Counted from the stretch's first letter, positions 1 through 8,775 are shown. The stretch: DNA of 64,000 nucleotides from Paramacrobiotus metropolitanus (GCF_019649055.1 NW_026570400.1:120489-184488), one strand, 5' to 3'. Numbers and translations: made by a program. Notes: a model not told the origin generated them from the sequence alone.

Positions 1-1037
1 TACCGATAAATAACTTCCTGCCATTTGAAGAGGATTTCGTGATTCCCGCTCACGTATATGTACAGCAGATGCAGCGCGGCCTTGGTGAGGCCTTGGACTT
101 GGTGAATGCAGAAGAGTTTCGCCATAAACTTAAGGACAAAATTCGTTACGATGCCAATATTTCACATGTATCGTATAAACCGGGAGATCAGGTTCTGGTG
201 TACGTACTCCATCGGAAAGTGGGGAAGAATCCATCCCTTATGCCCCGTTGGACCGCTGGATGGGAAATTGTGCGTCAGTCAGGGCCAGTACATTATGTAG
301 TAAAAAGTAACCGGCGCGGAAATGTCAAAACTGACACTGTACATGTCAGCCGTTTAAAGCCGTATAATTTCCGCGACGTTGATACTATACTGCAAGACGA
401 GCACTTACCGAAGTTGCTCGATTGTGTGGAGAAGGAATGCCCCGATGAATTAGTTGAGGCGCCCGCGCCGCCGCCGGTGATTCCATCCGTTGATTCAGCA
501 TCGTCGCGCCTTGATGCTGAGTACGCCGAATATCTGGATAACCAGATGGAGGCGGTTCCACTGCTTAGAACCCGCTCCGGGCGTGTGGTGAAACCTGTGG
601 AAAGACTTGTAAACCAGATGAACGACAAAAAGCGTAAAAGAGACCCGTCGGCTGATGCTAAAAAGCGTATGGCCACAAATGATAGGGAACCGGCTTTTCT
701 GAATGTATCCCAGCCGGGAGGGGGCCACTCTGAACTAGTTGCCCCGGTGGCCAGTGATACTCCGCCAATTACCTGTAACGCAATGGAGATTGGGCCGTCA
801 CAGCCACCAAAAACTGCCTTGCCTATTGTAGAAGACAGAATTCTTCCAGTTCCGGCTTGGGCACGTCCAATTGAGCAGTTCTGGCCGCAAGGCGTAATAT
901 CCGATGACGCCCTTGATAAACAGGAATTCTGGAGGTATCGACAAATGGAGTGTAGTGACATGATGTTGTGGGACGCCGTTGTTGATGGAGACTGCACTCT
1001 GGAGGAATCTGCATACGCGGCCTGGCATCTCCTCTAG
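1..1037 (+). CDS. Ty3/gypsy-like integrase C-terminal part (5' partial)
   Basis: The frame is open from the window edge, so the catalytic core presumably lies upstream and out of view. The start resembles the region just after a retroviral-type integrase core. It continues into a basic, beta-rich C-terminal domain (HVSYKPGDQVLVYV, then VHVSRLKPY), the usual layout of gypsy integrase tails that bind DNA. Around codons 180-195 of the visible frame is a TRSGRVVKPVERL motif, common in gypsy polyprotein tails, followed by a lysine/arginine-rich stretch. The last 50 or so residues (from VISDDALDKQ) look like the RNase H-integrase linker rather than a tail, which is unusual. The stop is TAG at 1035-1037. 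Assignment to a retroelement is fairly secure; the exact lineage is not. Confidence 0.7.
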   Translation, partial: PINNFLPFEEDFVIPAHVYVQQMQRGLGEALDLVNAEEFRHKLKDKIRYDANISHVSYKPGDQVLVYVLHRKVGKNPSLMPRWTAGWEIVRQSGPVHYVVKSNRRGNVKTDTVHVSRLKPYNFRDVDTILQDEHLPKLLDCVEKECPDELVEAPAPPPVIPSVDSASSRLDAEYAEYLDNQMEAVPLLRTRSGRVVKPVERLVNQMNDKKRKRDPSADAKKRMATNDREPAFLNVSQPGGGHSELVAPVASDTPPITCNAMEIGPSQPPKTALPIVEDRILPVPAWARPIEQFWPQGVISDDALDKQEFWRYRQMECSDMMLWDAVVDGDCTLEESAYAAWHLL

Positions 1038-1291
1038 TTCTAAAAGTAAAAGGCATTATCTGCCATTACGGCGAAAGAGAGGATATCCAGAAAAGAATCC
1101 CTAAAATTTTGATCCCGTTTCAATGGCGTAAAATATTAGTTGAATCAGTACACCGTCGGTTACTCCATAAGTATGGCAGTGCCATTTCGCCATATGATTA
1201 CTTGTATAAAAACCTTCGGTTTTTCTGGCCCGAAATGAAGTCTGATTTAGCGAAATTTTGCCGGATCTGTACCTTATGTAATCTGGATTAA
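1029..1291 (+). pseudogene. Integrase linker and HHCC zinc-binding module, displaced downstream
   Basis: In the frame following the previous ORF, the sequence reads LVLKVKGIICHYGE, then an ILIPFQWRKILVESVH block, then YLYKNLRFFWPEMKSDLAKF and CRICTLCN before a TAA at 1289-1291. That is the standard RNase H-integrase linker plus the HHCC N-terminal domain of gypsy integrases (H, H, then CxxC after an FWPEM block). The second histidine is not obvious. In a normal polyprotein this module precedes the catalytic core, but here it follows the C-terminal domain. A one-base frame change near 1025-1040 would join it to the preceding ORF. It could be a recombined or truncated retroelement, or a real C-terminal module. 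Confidence 0.5.
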
Positions 1292-1643
1292 AAGGCCGAG
1301 CGGCCGTGTAAATTTGTACACTTATTCTATTTTATTTTATTTTTGAATTTTAAGAATTGGAATTTTTACTTTCTATTGCATTAAATTGTTTGGAAAATTC
1401 CCATTAAATCTGTATGTACGTACGGATTGAGTAGCCGCATTCGCCATTGGACAGTCCGCGATGACGTAGTAGCGTTCGTTGCTCTTTTTGCATATCAGCT
1501 GCGCAGGAAAGCTGCTGATAGCTGGCTGCAAATGATCTTCGTACCTGCAGATTAATGTTAGCTGTCAATTCACTCTCAGCCTCGTCAGAATTTGCTCCTT
1601 CTTACACGGATTTTACGGTTGATAATTACTGTATATTGCTATA
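1292..1643. other. Non-coding spacer or leader
   Basis: The first 100 bases are T-rich with stops in all frames, as in a 3' untranslated region. The second half is of mixed composition. No repeat, LTR ends or ORF could be recognised. A weak TATA-like string (TATATTGCTATAATG) sits directly at the next start codon. Confidence 0.4.
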
Positions 1644-2488
1644 ATGCATCGCCCGAAAGTACCGTCGCATCCTTCCTTTCAGCATGAGGATACTACGAGT
1701 TCCTCGGAAGATTCGGTGCAGGTTTTGGCAGATGTCTTAACTGATGTTCAGCCGCCACAGTATCCGGATCCTCACACCGGATGGCCAGAACCAACATTTG
1801 AATGGTCCCATCTCATGGTGGATTGTGGCCTTCGTCCGTCTCCGCATGATTATGCTCGTGGAGGAAAGAATTATATTCCCCCATCTGGTTTGATTAATTG
1901 TCCCTACAATCCGGACAGAGATTATGTGGAGCTGCATCCTGAAACTCGATTGCGTTTTCGCGGCAAGATTTACCATAATGGATCGGAAATGACGGTGGAC
2001 AAATATAACCGTTTTGTCCACACTCTGGATCTGTCAAAGGATGCACATTATGCATTGCTGCGTTACCTGCGAGTGGATTTCCGACAAGGATGGCTCATCG
2101 GGCAAATCGTCTGCGAACTTCGTCGGAACTTCGGCATTAATGTTGTGCGTAACCCCATTGAGTTCCTCACTGCACTGGATTATGTCCCGGGGAAACGGGA
2201 GACCGTGGTGCCGTTGTTACGCTCGTGGACGCGTATAATCAGCATATCGAGGAGTTGGTTTCCAATATTGACGAGGATCACCGCTTGGAAGCAGAGCAGC
2301 GCTATTTCGATCGTCTGAATGCAGCGGATCCGCGCTCGTCATCCCGACAACAGCAGCAACTCCAGCAAACTCGTTGGCTGTTACATGAAGGACAGGAGAA
2401 GCGTGGCCCGGGCAAACTGGATGCTTCAATCGCCAAACGCCACCGTCCACGCCGCGATGATGATGATGATATGGGCGCTGCTGTTTAG
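1644..2488 (+). pseudogene. Unknown protein ORF with one frame change
   Basis: The ATG at 1644 opens a reading frame of about 190 sensible residues: a Ser/Asp-rich N-terminus, then a mixed region with VDKYNRFVHTLDLSKDAHY and a helical LRVDFRQGWLIGQIVCELRR segment. From about 2205-2225 the sense continues one base back, in the frame reading VDAYNQHIEELVSNIDEDH, then a glutamine run and a basic-then-acidic tail ending at 2486-2488. Fusing the two parts gives a hydrophilic protein of about 280 residues. No heptamer slippery site is visible, so an indel, whether a mutation or an assembly error, is the simplest cause. I do not recognise the family. Its position after an integrase allows a Gag-like or accessory protein, but nothing in the sequence proves this. 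Confidence 0.45.
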
Positions 2489-3088
2489 CCGTTTCCCTGC
2501 AACACAGCATTTATTAACCTTGTTACATTATTGTGCCCTCTACTTCGCCACTATCTAGTGTTCTTCACGGTTTGAAATGAGTACCCTTTTTCTTTCTTTG
2601 AGTTTACAATTCGGTACAGCCTTTTATCTGTCAGTTTTACAATTAGCTTCTAGCGTTGCTTTTTAGTGCACAACTTTTCTATGTATTGGCTTACCGTTGT
2701 CGGCCTTGCACGATATTAAATGGGCAGTTTGGCAGGAAATGGTGGAATAGTGTTAAATCCGATTGTTTAAAATCACAATTCCTGGGAAATCCAAGCAAAA
2801 CAGTATAGCTAAACATAAAAGGTGTAAATATCATTGCGTTCTGGAAAAATACAAAGTCTTCTCGTTTGAACACGTAAACAATTATGTCACTGCACCAACC
2901 GCCCGTGTGTCGTTAAATTTTAGGGCAGTGGCAGTCTCATAGTGCACAGCTGCTTCCGGTCTGCACAGCTGCGGTGTGTCAGCGGTTTTCCTGTTTAGTC
3001 TTGCTTTTTACATTTTTAGCTGCAGCTTTTAAACTCTTCAGACCTTGGCCGTCATTTGCTCTGGTTTAAATCTCTGATCTTTCATACA
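2489..3088. other. Intergenic, AT/T-rich
   Basis: Stops occur in every frame, with T-rich stretches typical of a 3' untranslated region followed by a presumed promoter for the gene at 3089. I see no repeat or RNA gene. CAGCTGC-type motifs occur several times between 2948 and 3025, without clear meaning. Confidence 0.4.
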
Positions 3089-3310
3089 ATGGAGATGAAA
3101 TTTTACAAATCAGAGCGCGGGCGTTTGATTTGCGCGGAACAGGATGATAAGAAACGCCGTAAGTTTGTTAAGTTCTCTGAATCTGTTGCGTATGTTTCCG
3201 CGAACCAGGAACACATCGCTGAGTTTGTGTACTTTTGGCGTTCCTTGGTTGGCCCGTATATTTCTATTTCGGAGCTCTGCAAGCTTTCTAATCTGAAATC
3301 ATGGCCTTAA
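3089..3310 (+). CDS. Small unknown protein, upstream member of an overlapping pair
   Basis: The first ATG in frame (3089) gives 73 residues. The protein is basic at the start (MEMKFYKSERGRLIC, DDKKRRKFVKF) and hydrophobic/aromatic near the end (FVYFWRSLVGPYISI). Its TAA (3308-3310) lies inside the next ORF, whose ATG is at 3301, so the two overlap by ten bases in different frames. That layout suggests either one bicistronic transcript with reinitiation or leaky scanning, or an unrecognised splice. I do not recognise the protein. It is short, so coding status rests on composition and its tight link to the following ORF. Confidence 0.4.
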   Translation: MEMKFYKSERGRLICAEQDDKKRRKFVKFSESVAYVSANQEHIAEFVYFWRSLVGPYISISELCKLSNLKSWP

Positions 3311-3879
3311 CTTTTGTAGAACCGGAGCCGTTGGATTTCGAGGCTCAGGTGGCTCTGGAGATTGAGAACATCCGCCAGTCGGAGTCGCAGATGTATTACT
3401 TGAAGATCGGGTTTATTCTGTATCCCGACGCTCCAGTTCGACGTGAAGCATCTGAACGTCTGCGGAAGGAATGTGGTTTGCCATCCCTATTTAACCCGCC
3501 GGAAACTTCGCGTGAGCGTCATCAGCGCATGCTAGAACACAACAAGCGTGTGATGGAGGAGGAACTCTGTTGTGTTGACTGCGAGAATAATGGTCCGGGT
3601 TCGTGTGGCCGTATTTTGTACACCTTGGATGATGACGAGCCCGTTCCAAATATCTGGGGATCTGGCAATCTTGAAGACTGGAAAGAACCAGACTTAGATG
3701 TGGATGACTGGTGGGCAGAGCACAAGCTCAATTTTAAAGACCCGATGGAATTCTTGCCTGTGGACATGCTGTGGGTGGACGAAGACTTCGGCTCCGATCA
3801 GAAACCGAAGAAGAAGCGTAAGCACATCGTTGTGCAGCGTCACCCTCTGCGTGGCATTCCCCACAACTACTGGAAGTGA
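3301..3879 (+). CDS. Acidic unknown protein with SV40-like NLS
   Basis: An uninterrupted ORF of 192 residues begins with ATG at 3301, just after an in-frame TAA at 3289-3291, so this start is well defined. The N-terminal half is helical and charged. Around residues 93-103 there are four cysteines (CCVDCENNGPGSCG), a possible small metal site. The C-terminal half is rich in Asp, Glu and Trp (DLDVDDWWAEHKL). Near residue 170 a PKKKRK string matches the classical monopartite nuclear localisation signal, so the protein probably acts in the nucleus. The ORF overlaps the end of the preceding small ORF. I do not recognise a family, and no enzyme motif is visible. Confidence 0.6.
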   Translation: MALTFVEPEPLDFEAQVALEIENIRQSESQMYYLKIGFILYPDAPVRREASERLRKECGLPSLFNPPETSRERHQRMLEHNKRVMEEELCCVDCENNGPGSCGRILYTLDDDEPVPNIWGSGNLEDWKEPDLDVDDWWAEHKLNFKDPMEFLPVDMLWVDEDFGSDQKPKKKRKHIVVQRHPLRGIPHNYWK

Positions 3880-4523
3880 GGACTTTTGTTGATCGGCCGT
3901 TCGTGTGTTTAAATTGTGGTGTAAGATTTAACTCTGTATGAGCCCTTTTGTTGAATCTCTGCTGTTCTGTGCCTTTTTGTGCGTCTTTAATCATGTCTGA
4001 GCACAATATGCTTAATCATGTATAATTTTATAGCTGCTGCCTTTTAGCGTTTAAAACAAGTATTGTTTTGCTCTCCTCCCAGTTGTGATTGAGCCTACAG
4101 TTATGGCTCTGTTTTCCATGAATTTTGTACTGATGGAATGATCCGTAATTTTATAGCCTTTAAGTATTCTGTAAAAAGGAATTAAAAGCCTGTGGTAGTT
4201 ACGATTTTATGAATTAAAAGTTGTAATTTGCTGAGTGTATATTCGTTTAATATACACACTCTAGCGAAATTGTTGACGGTGCTAAGAAGTGTTGCTGCAA
4301 TACACACGCTCTGCCGTAGGCCGTGTGTTAACGGACTTCACTGGTTACGAAGTATGCGGTCGCCAGCGTGGGCGGCTGTCAAACTCCTATCCTGAATGTA
4401 TCCCAGTATGAGTTTTTACTTAAATTTAATTATTTACTATTACCGTGATCTAATTCCGCTAACTCTGCTGCTTTAAGTTTTATTTGCGGAATTCGTGATT
4501 TGCTCCCAATCGTTCGCATTATC
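3880..4523. other. Intergenic, T-rich 3' region and spacer
   Basis: Stops are frequent in all frames. The sequence is T-rich with AATTAAAA-type strings near 4180-4220, which could serve as polyadenylation signals for the gene ending at 3879. A short imperfect inversion (GAGTGTATATTCG with TATACACACTC, about 4235-4262) is present. Nothing else is recognised. Confidence 0.35.
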
Positions 4524-4769
4524 ATGACTCCTCCGGCAAGCGAGAGGAAGAAAGCGGCCAAGCAGGCGCTGGAGAACCGTGTTACGGCATGGACGGAGAT
4601 TGTGGCGCAAAAGATGGCTGAACGCACCGAAGCCCAACAACGTTTCGAGCGTGGCAGAATTGCCGTCAGGAGGCTGTCTAAGCTCCTCCAAAGACCCCGT
4701 GATGTGATCATTGGATGGATTTTTCGGAGGTGGATTTCGCGCTGTGATCCAGAGTACCTTCCGTTGTGA
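4524..4769 (+). CDS. Small basic helical protein, unknown
   Basis: The first internal ATG (4524) gives 81 residues that start MTPPASERKKAAKQALENR. The product is strongly helical and rich in Arg, Lys, Ala and Glu, with heptad-like spacing up to about residue 55. It then has a Trp-containing tail (IIGWIFRRWISRC). The frame is open upstream to 4500, but no better start exists there. A small nucleic-acid-binding or coiled-coil protein is possible. No family is recognised, and the size makes coding status only moderately likely. A hydrophobic 69-residue frame at 4802-5011 follows, but its bias could simply reflect T-rich DNA. Confidence 0.4.
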   Translation: MTPPASERKKAAKQALENRVTAWTEIVAQKMAERTEAQQRFERGRIAVRRLSKLLQRPRDVIIGWIFRRWISRCDPEYLPL

Positions 4770-5235
4770 ATGGAGTGTGTGTAGCGCGTTACTTTAAGCG
4801 TATGGATTTTTGCGCTTTACTCTTACCTTATGATTTGTACTTTACACGATTGATCTCATATTGTGGATCTTTTAGTTTTCCACTCTTTATCTTCGTTGGG
4901 CTAGTCCGAGCATTTTATCGTTTAGTTTTCTGCTTGGTTAAGTTGCGTACGGTCTGCACATTATGGATGTTCCGTTGTATTCTGTTGCGGGTTCTCTTAG
5001 TCATTTATTAGGAGAGTTGCGAATTTAATAAAGTTTAAGTAGCCGCTGTCGCTGCTGTTGTCGGTAATTTTTGGACAATGTAACGCATAACCGCACGAGA
5101 CTCCACTTCCGTTGGGACATTGTATTGGTTTTCACGCAGTTGGTTGCTTGGGTGGGTAGGCTTCTGGCACACCTACCATTGACTAGCGTTGGTGTACGTT
5201 TTTGGCGCCGATATTTTCAAACATTTTGCGTAGAG
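4770..5235. other. Spacer before the tRNA-like array
   Basis: This T-rich segment contains a hydrophobic open frame (4802-5011) that I do not call as a gene. After it comes a moderately GC stretch with no ORF. An AATAAAGTTTAAG string near 5026 could be a polyadenylation signal for the upstream ORF. No box A or box B pair is visible before 5236. Confidence 0.35.
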
Positions 5236-5334
5236 CGACCTCGCTAGTATAGTAGAGGCTTCCGTTGCTTCGTCATTGGAGGTCGGAGGTTCCAGTCCAC
5301 ATAAAAACGCGATTTTGTAAATATCCTCATTTTT
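5236..5334 (+). ncRNA. tRNA-like unit 1
   Basis: Box A-like TAGTATAGTAGAGG lies near 5245. Box B is GGTTCCAGTCC at 5288-5298, a full match to GGTTCNANNCC. The T-run is at 5330-5334. The acceptor stem is poor. This is the most 5' unit, and its box A is less standard than in units 2, 3 and 6. Confidence 0.5.
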
Positions 5335-5463
5335 GGTTTTTATCTCATGAATCGTTATATTCTTATTCGTGGGATTTAATATGAGGAATATTGGCTGAAT
5401 CGCTGTTGAGAGGTGTTAAAATGAATACTGCCAACTGTGTTATTAGCATTATTTTTGTCGATG

Positions 5464-5582
5464 ACTCTTGTAGTCGAGTGGTCCAGTAAAGAGGACAATA
5501 CCAGGCGAATCCGTTTACCTGTTGCTGGTCCTGGGTTCCAATCCCTAAAAATCAAAAAGCGTTTTCATAGAACCTTCTTTTT
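5464..5582 (+). ncRNA. tRNA-like unit 2
   Basis: Box A is TAGTCGAGTGG at 5471-5481 and box B is GGTTCCAATCC at 5534-5544. The trailer AACCTTCTTTTT ends in a T-run at 5578-5582. GGG and CCC flank the T-loop, giving at least three T-stem pairs. Confidence 0.6.
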
Positions 5583-5711
5583 CGTGTCTAAATTCTTTCA
5601 TTTGTGGGTACTTACACGTTCGGTGTGATACTGTTAATTTTTTATTAGTTTTCAACGAGCGGTGCTTAGTTGTACAGCCTTTACCGTGCGGATTTTGTTA
5701 TTTTGCCGTGA

Positions 5712-5824
5712 GACTTCGTAGTGTAGTGGTTGTTCGCCTTGTCTCCGCTACGACTCGGTCAATTTAGGGCCTTGGGTTCAAAACCCTTACAAGTAATGCA
5801 CATTTTCGTAAACCTTCTTTTTTT
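5712..5824 (+). ncRNA. tRNA-like unit 3
   Basis: Box A is TAGTGTAGTGG at 5719-5729 and box B is GGTTCAAAACC at 5775-5785. The T-run at 5818-5824 follows AAACCTTC. Four bases of an acceptor stem can pair (ACTT with AAGT), but not seven. It is the closest relative of units 2 and 6. Confidence 0.6.
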
Positions 5825-5925
5825 GGGCTTTATTTTTGTTATAATACTATCGAATATGCATTGCCGTTGACCGTTCTAATTTTACGTTCCTCTCCGATGA
5901 GCAATTTCAAAAATGACTGTCGTAG

Positions 5926-6041
5926 AACAGCGTAGTATAGTGCTTTGCACCGTTGAACTGCAGCAATGGGGAAATGAAACGGTTGCGGGTTCAAATCCCT
6001 TACAGCTAATTTGCAATTTTGAGAAACTTACCCTTTTTTTT
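5926..6041 (+). ncRNA. tRNA-like unit 4
   Basis: Box A-like TAGTATAGTGC is at 5933-5943 and box B is GGTTCAAATCC at 5988-5998. The T-run is at 6034-6041. Its middle (GTTGAACTGCAGCAA, AATGAAACGGTTGCGGG) is clearly related to unit 7, so units 4 and 7 form a subfamily. Confidence 0.6.
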
Positions 6042-6188
6042 CGTTTGATATTCTTGTTGTCGTCTTGGGAAAAGTATTGACAATAGTTTCCAGAATATCA
6101 GTACCAAACTCAAAGAGCTGGGAGTAAAATTGCATGCACACTCAATGGTTGACTTTGCACTTGGCCTTCTGTCCCTCTGTATTTGTGT

Positions 6189-6299
6189 GACTTTGTAGTT
6201 CAGTGGCTATGAATGATGGCCATTCGCCTCATGTTCTACCTCCTAAACGGCTAGTCTTAATCTCAGGGTTGCATGCTGCATGTTAAAAACTACATTTTT
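6189..6299 (+). ncRNA. tRNA-like unit 5 (degenerate box B)
   Basis: Box A is TAGTTCAGTGG at 6196-6206. The expected box B is degraded to GGGTTGCATGC near 6267, and the T-run is at 6295-6299. It may no longer be transcribed. Confidence 0.4.
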
Positions 6300-6424
6300 C
6301 CTACCCTATATTTTTGTACCTTTGTGGGATGAAGAGTTAGTCGTTTGGTGCCTTATTGCAGTAGGGTTAAATATACACGACATGGCGCTTCCGGTGTTAA
6401 ATCTAACTCGGCTTTAACGTAGAG

Positions 6425-6531
6425 CACCTTGTAGCGTAGTGGCTAGACTGAGAATCCATACCGACCCGCTTCTCGCAAGTCTAGAGTTCGAATCCCTAAA
6501 GTTAATTCGATTAATTTAAAACCTTCTTTTT
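6425..6531 (+). ncRNA. tRNA-like unit 6
   Basis: Box A is TAGCGTAGTGG at 6432-6442 and box B is AGTTCGAATCC at 6485-6495. The trailer AAAACCTTCTTTTT has its T-run at 6527-6531. The T-stem TAGAG/CCCTA pairs at four of five positions, the best tRNA-like fold in the array. Confidence 0.6.
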
Positions 6532-6632
6532 CGGTTTTATATTTTTATATCAATATGCAGTATTAGGTTGGCTTCGAGACCGCTAATTTTACGGTCACTC
6601 CCGACGAGCGAATTTTAAGTTTAACTTCGCAG

Positions 6633-6744
6633 ATTGTAGTGGCGTAGTGCACTGAACTGTTGAACCACAACAACAGGTGCAATGAAGGTTGCGGGTTCGA
6701 AACCCCTAAAAATTAAATTGCATTTTCTGAAATCCTACTTTTTT
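6633..6744 (+). ncRNA. tRNA-like unit 7
   Basis: Box A is TGGCGTAGTGC at 6640-6650. Box B is GGTTCGAAACC at 6694-6704, a perfect match to the consensus. The T-run is at 6739-6744. Its interior resembles unit 4. Confidence 0.6.
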
Positions 6745-6871
6745 GTGTCTATATTTTTATTGGCACTCTTGTAGAAATATTTCCGTTGCCGGCGCGAATT
6801 TTGCGATCATGATGGTGGTGAAATCTTAAACTTATCAGCTGCTTCAGTGGCGAATTTTTATTATATTGTGA

Positions 6872-7039
6872 ACTTTCGTAGTACAGCGCCTCTAGTGATT
6901 GCCAAATTAAAAGAGAAACGTGGTATAGCCATGCTAGCGTATGGGCAAGAGCAGGATTTAGTTGTCCACCTGGATGCAAGGTTCAATCCTGCGTGAATAC
7001 AAATTTTGCAAGTTTTAAAAGTTTCTTTCCATTCTTTTT
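6872..7039 (+). ncRNA. tRNA-like unit 8 (long insert)
   Basis: Box A-like TAGTACAGCGC is at 6879-6889 and box B is GGTTCAATCCT at 6980-6990. The interval is about 30-45 bp longer than in the other units. A TTTT occurs at 7004-7007 and a stronger T-run at 7035-7039. The spacing makes activity doubtful. Confidence 0.4.
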
Positions 7040-7419
7040 ACTTTTCTTTGGTGAGTTCTGTAACTTTATTCCCTGAATGGAATATTAAAATTGTGTTTAG
7101 CGTTTGATTCACGCTTACGGCTGCGATGTTTGATTTTGCTTTGCTAATTGGCCGTTCTACATCGGACTTGACTGCGACTGCGTATTCTCCCACACTGATT
7201 TTGTTCCGGTTATTTTAAGCTTTACATAAATTCAAAATTAATCTCAAATTAAGATCTATCCGACCAGCAAAATTGACGACTATATGAGAATCTGTACGAA
7301 TGAGAATTATAAAATCAGAACAAGAGTGAGATTAAACGGAAGAAATAACAGTCGGCCAAATTTTAGAACAAATTATCAGACAGCTGCGGCAAAATTATCA
7401 GATATGTTACAACTGCTGT
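7040..7419. other. Spacer after the array
   Basis: This is AT-rich sequence with no further box A/B pair. The last 200 bases are A-rich on this strand and may hold the 3' untranslated region of the minus-strand gene ending at 7420. Nothing else is recognised. Confidence 0.35.
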
Positions 7420-8775
7420 TTAATCCAGATCCAAATTCTCCTTCGCAGTTTTCAGGTTGGCAAGCCGCTGTTCCAAAGCCTCACGGATATACGCGATATG
7501 TTTAGCGTCCATGGTTGCTCGAGCCTTCAGCGTATTTACCAGCGCCTTGCAGTTATCCATAATATCCTTTTCGCGCTCAACCTGCTGCAGTAATTTATCG
7601 ATGGCATCCGGTTCAGCAGCGCTCACTTCAGCGCCAGGTCGTTCAGCCTTCTCCTTCATCTTCTGGCCTTTCTTCTCGGTATCTGTATTTTTCGATCGGG
7701 GAACGTATTTAGGACGGCCGCCCGTAGCTTTCAGCTGAGTGAGCGTGATAATTGGTTCTCGCTCAATGCGTCCGTCTTTGCTAGCCCGGATTACCAGATT
7801 TACGTTGGTGGTATTATTCTTTGCCGGCTCGATTGCGTCCAGCCGCTCCATGACGCCATCGAAGACCAAATCCCCGTCTTGTCCCACGTAACCGAAGCTA
7901 CAATCGGCAAAGTGTTGTTCCGTGTCTCTTCCGTTGACTGTCACCTTCATAGTGCCCATTTTGATATCTACAATTTAAATCACTTTGGTTAAATTACGCA
8001 AGCCAAGATGATTTGCAGTAGGCGGTGTTGTTGTGCTGTTATAAAGCGTAAATATCAAGAATGCCACTTCCAAAATACAGAAATACTTACTGATAGCTTG
8101 GGCTAGAGTGGTGCAGAGACAGCAGCCGCGAATGCTTCGTAGCCACAGGTCGATGCAACTATCCACGAAAAGATTTCCGTAGACGACGACGACATGTTTC
8201 TGGTTAACCAGTTGGCGCAGCCCGCGCTCCAGCCAGTAGTCTACGTCCTGCAGATGTACGTCGAATGTACAGATCCAGTGTTGGATTTCGGTGCGTGACA
8301 TGGCATATCGGCCGTGGTAAAGGATCACGCGAATCATCCGACGAAACTTGCTAGTTGTGTCGATTACCTTCGTCTCGGGATCGCGGTTATTCTTGACTTC
8401 TTCGGCGACTTCTAGGACGAAGCGCCCGTCGCGGCTCATCTTCTTGAGCAAGATTCCAGCATTAATAGCGTCGCCGAGGAAGAAATCCACTCGTTCTTCC
8501 GTGAAATCATCGTGCATTTCCACAATGAACTTTTTGATAGATGACATGTCCACATAATACCCCGTAATGTCAGCCTCAAGAATGCACGCGTGGGCTGCCG
8601 TATGCATCGCCAGTTGTCGACGGCTTCGGATGGTTTCGTTTGGCTGTAGAGGCTCTGCCATGGCAAACTGAACTGATTCGCGAGTTCGTTCCTTCCAGTA
8701 TTCATAGTGGGCAATCGCGTCCGCTTCGGGCAATGGCAGAGGCTCTCCAGCTGGCCCCACAGGCTGCGCGGACAT
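7420..8775 (-). CDS. Two-exon gene for an unknown coiled-coil protein
   Basis: Exon 1 runs from ATG 8775 to 8091 and ends in phase 1. The intron (8090-7968, 123 bp) starts GTAAGTATTT and ends TTGTAG. Exon 2 runs 7967-7420. Splicing joins two ORFs that otherwise look separate and gives about 410 residues in frame. The N-terminal part is Pro-rich, then a helical alpha/beta region follows (MHDDFTEERVDFFLGDAI, then FRRMIRVILYHGRYAMS). Exon 2 adds a beta-rich stretch, a Lys/Glu-rich linker and a C-terminal coiled coil of about 60 residues (IDKLLQQVEREKDIMD). Reading through the intron instead gives a short hydrophobic tail, which would be an alternative product. I do not recognise the family. It is the only confident minus-strand gene in the left cluster. 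Confidence 0.65.

Larger units (their letters stand above)
5236..7039 (+). repeat. Tandem array of eight tRNA-like Pol III units
   Basis: Eight diverged units recur every 208-263 bp, judged from box A positions at about 5245, 5471, 5719, 5933, 6196, 6432, 6640 and 6879. Each unit has a tRNA-type box A (TAGTGTAGTGG-like). Most have a strong box B (GGTTCAAATCC-like). An A-rich trailer follows, then a run of five or more T, often within CCTTCTTTTT. The spacers are also alike: a TATTTTTAT stretch after the terminator recurs, and parts resembling GACCGCTAATTTTACGGTC are shared between units. No unit forms a convincing acceptor stem, so these are tRNA-derived rather than ordinary tRNA genes. All eight point the same way. 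The array lies between protein genes and contains no ORF of its own that I would support. Confidence 0.7.

Noticed and set aside
293-1056. Minus-strand ORFs opposite the integrase tail
   Set aside because: They are antisense shadows of the plus-strand integrase ORF, with no domain and Ser/Thr-rich composition typical of reverse reading.
4802-5011. Hydrophobic ORF that looks like a membrane protein
   Set aside because: T-rich DNA gives Phe/Leu/Val-rich readings by chance. There is no supporting start context or homology.
5236-7039. Ordinary tRNA genes
   Set aside because: Boxes A and B are present, but acceptor stems do not pair over seven bases and no consistent anticodon arm was found, so I call them tRNA-like only.
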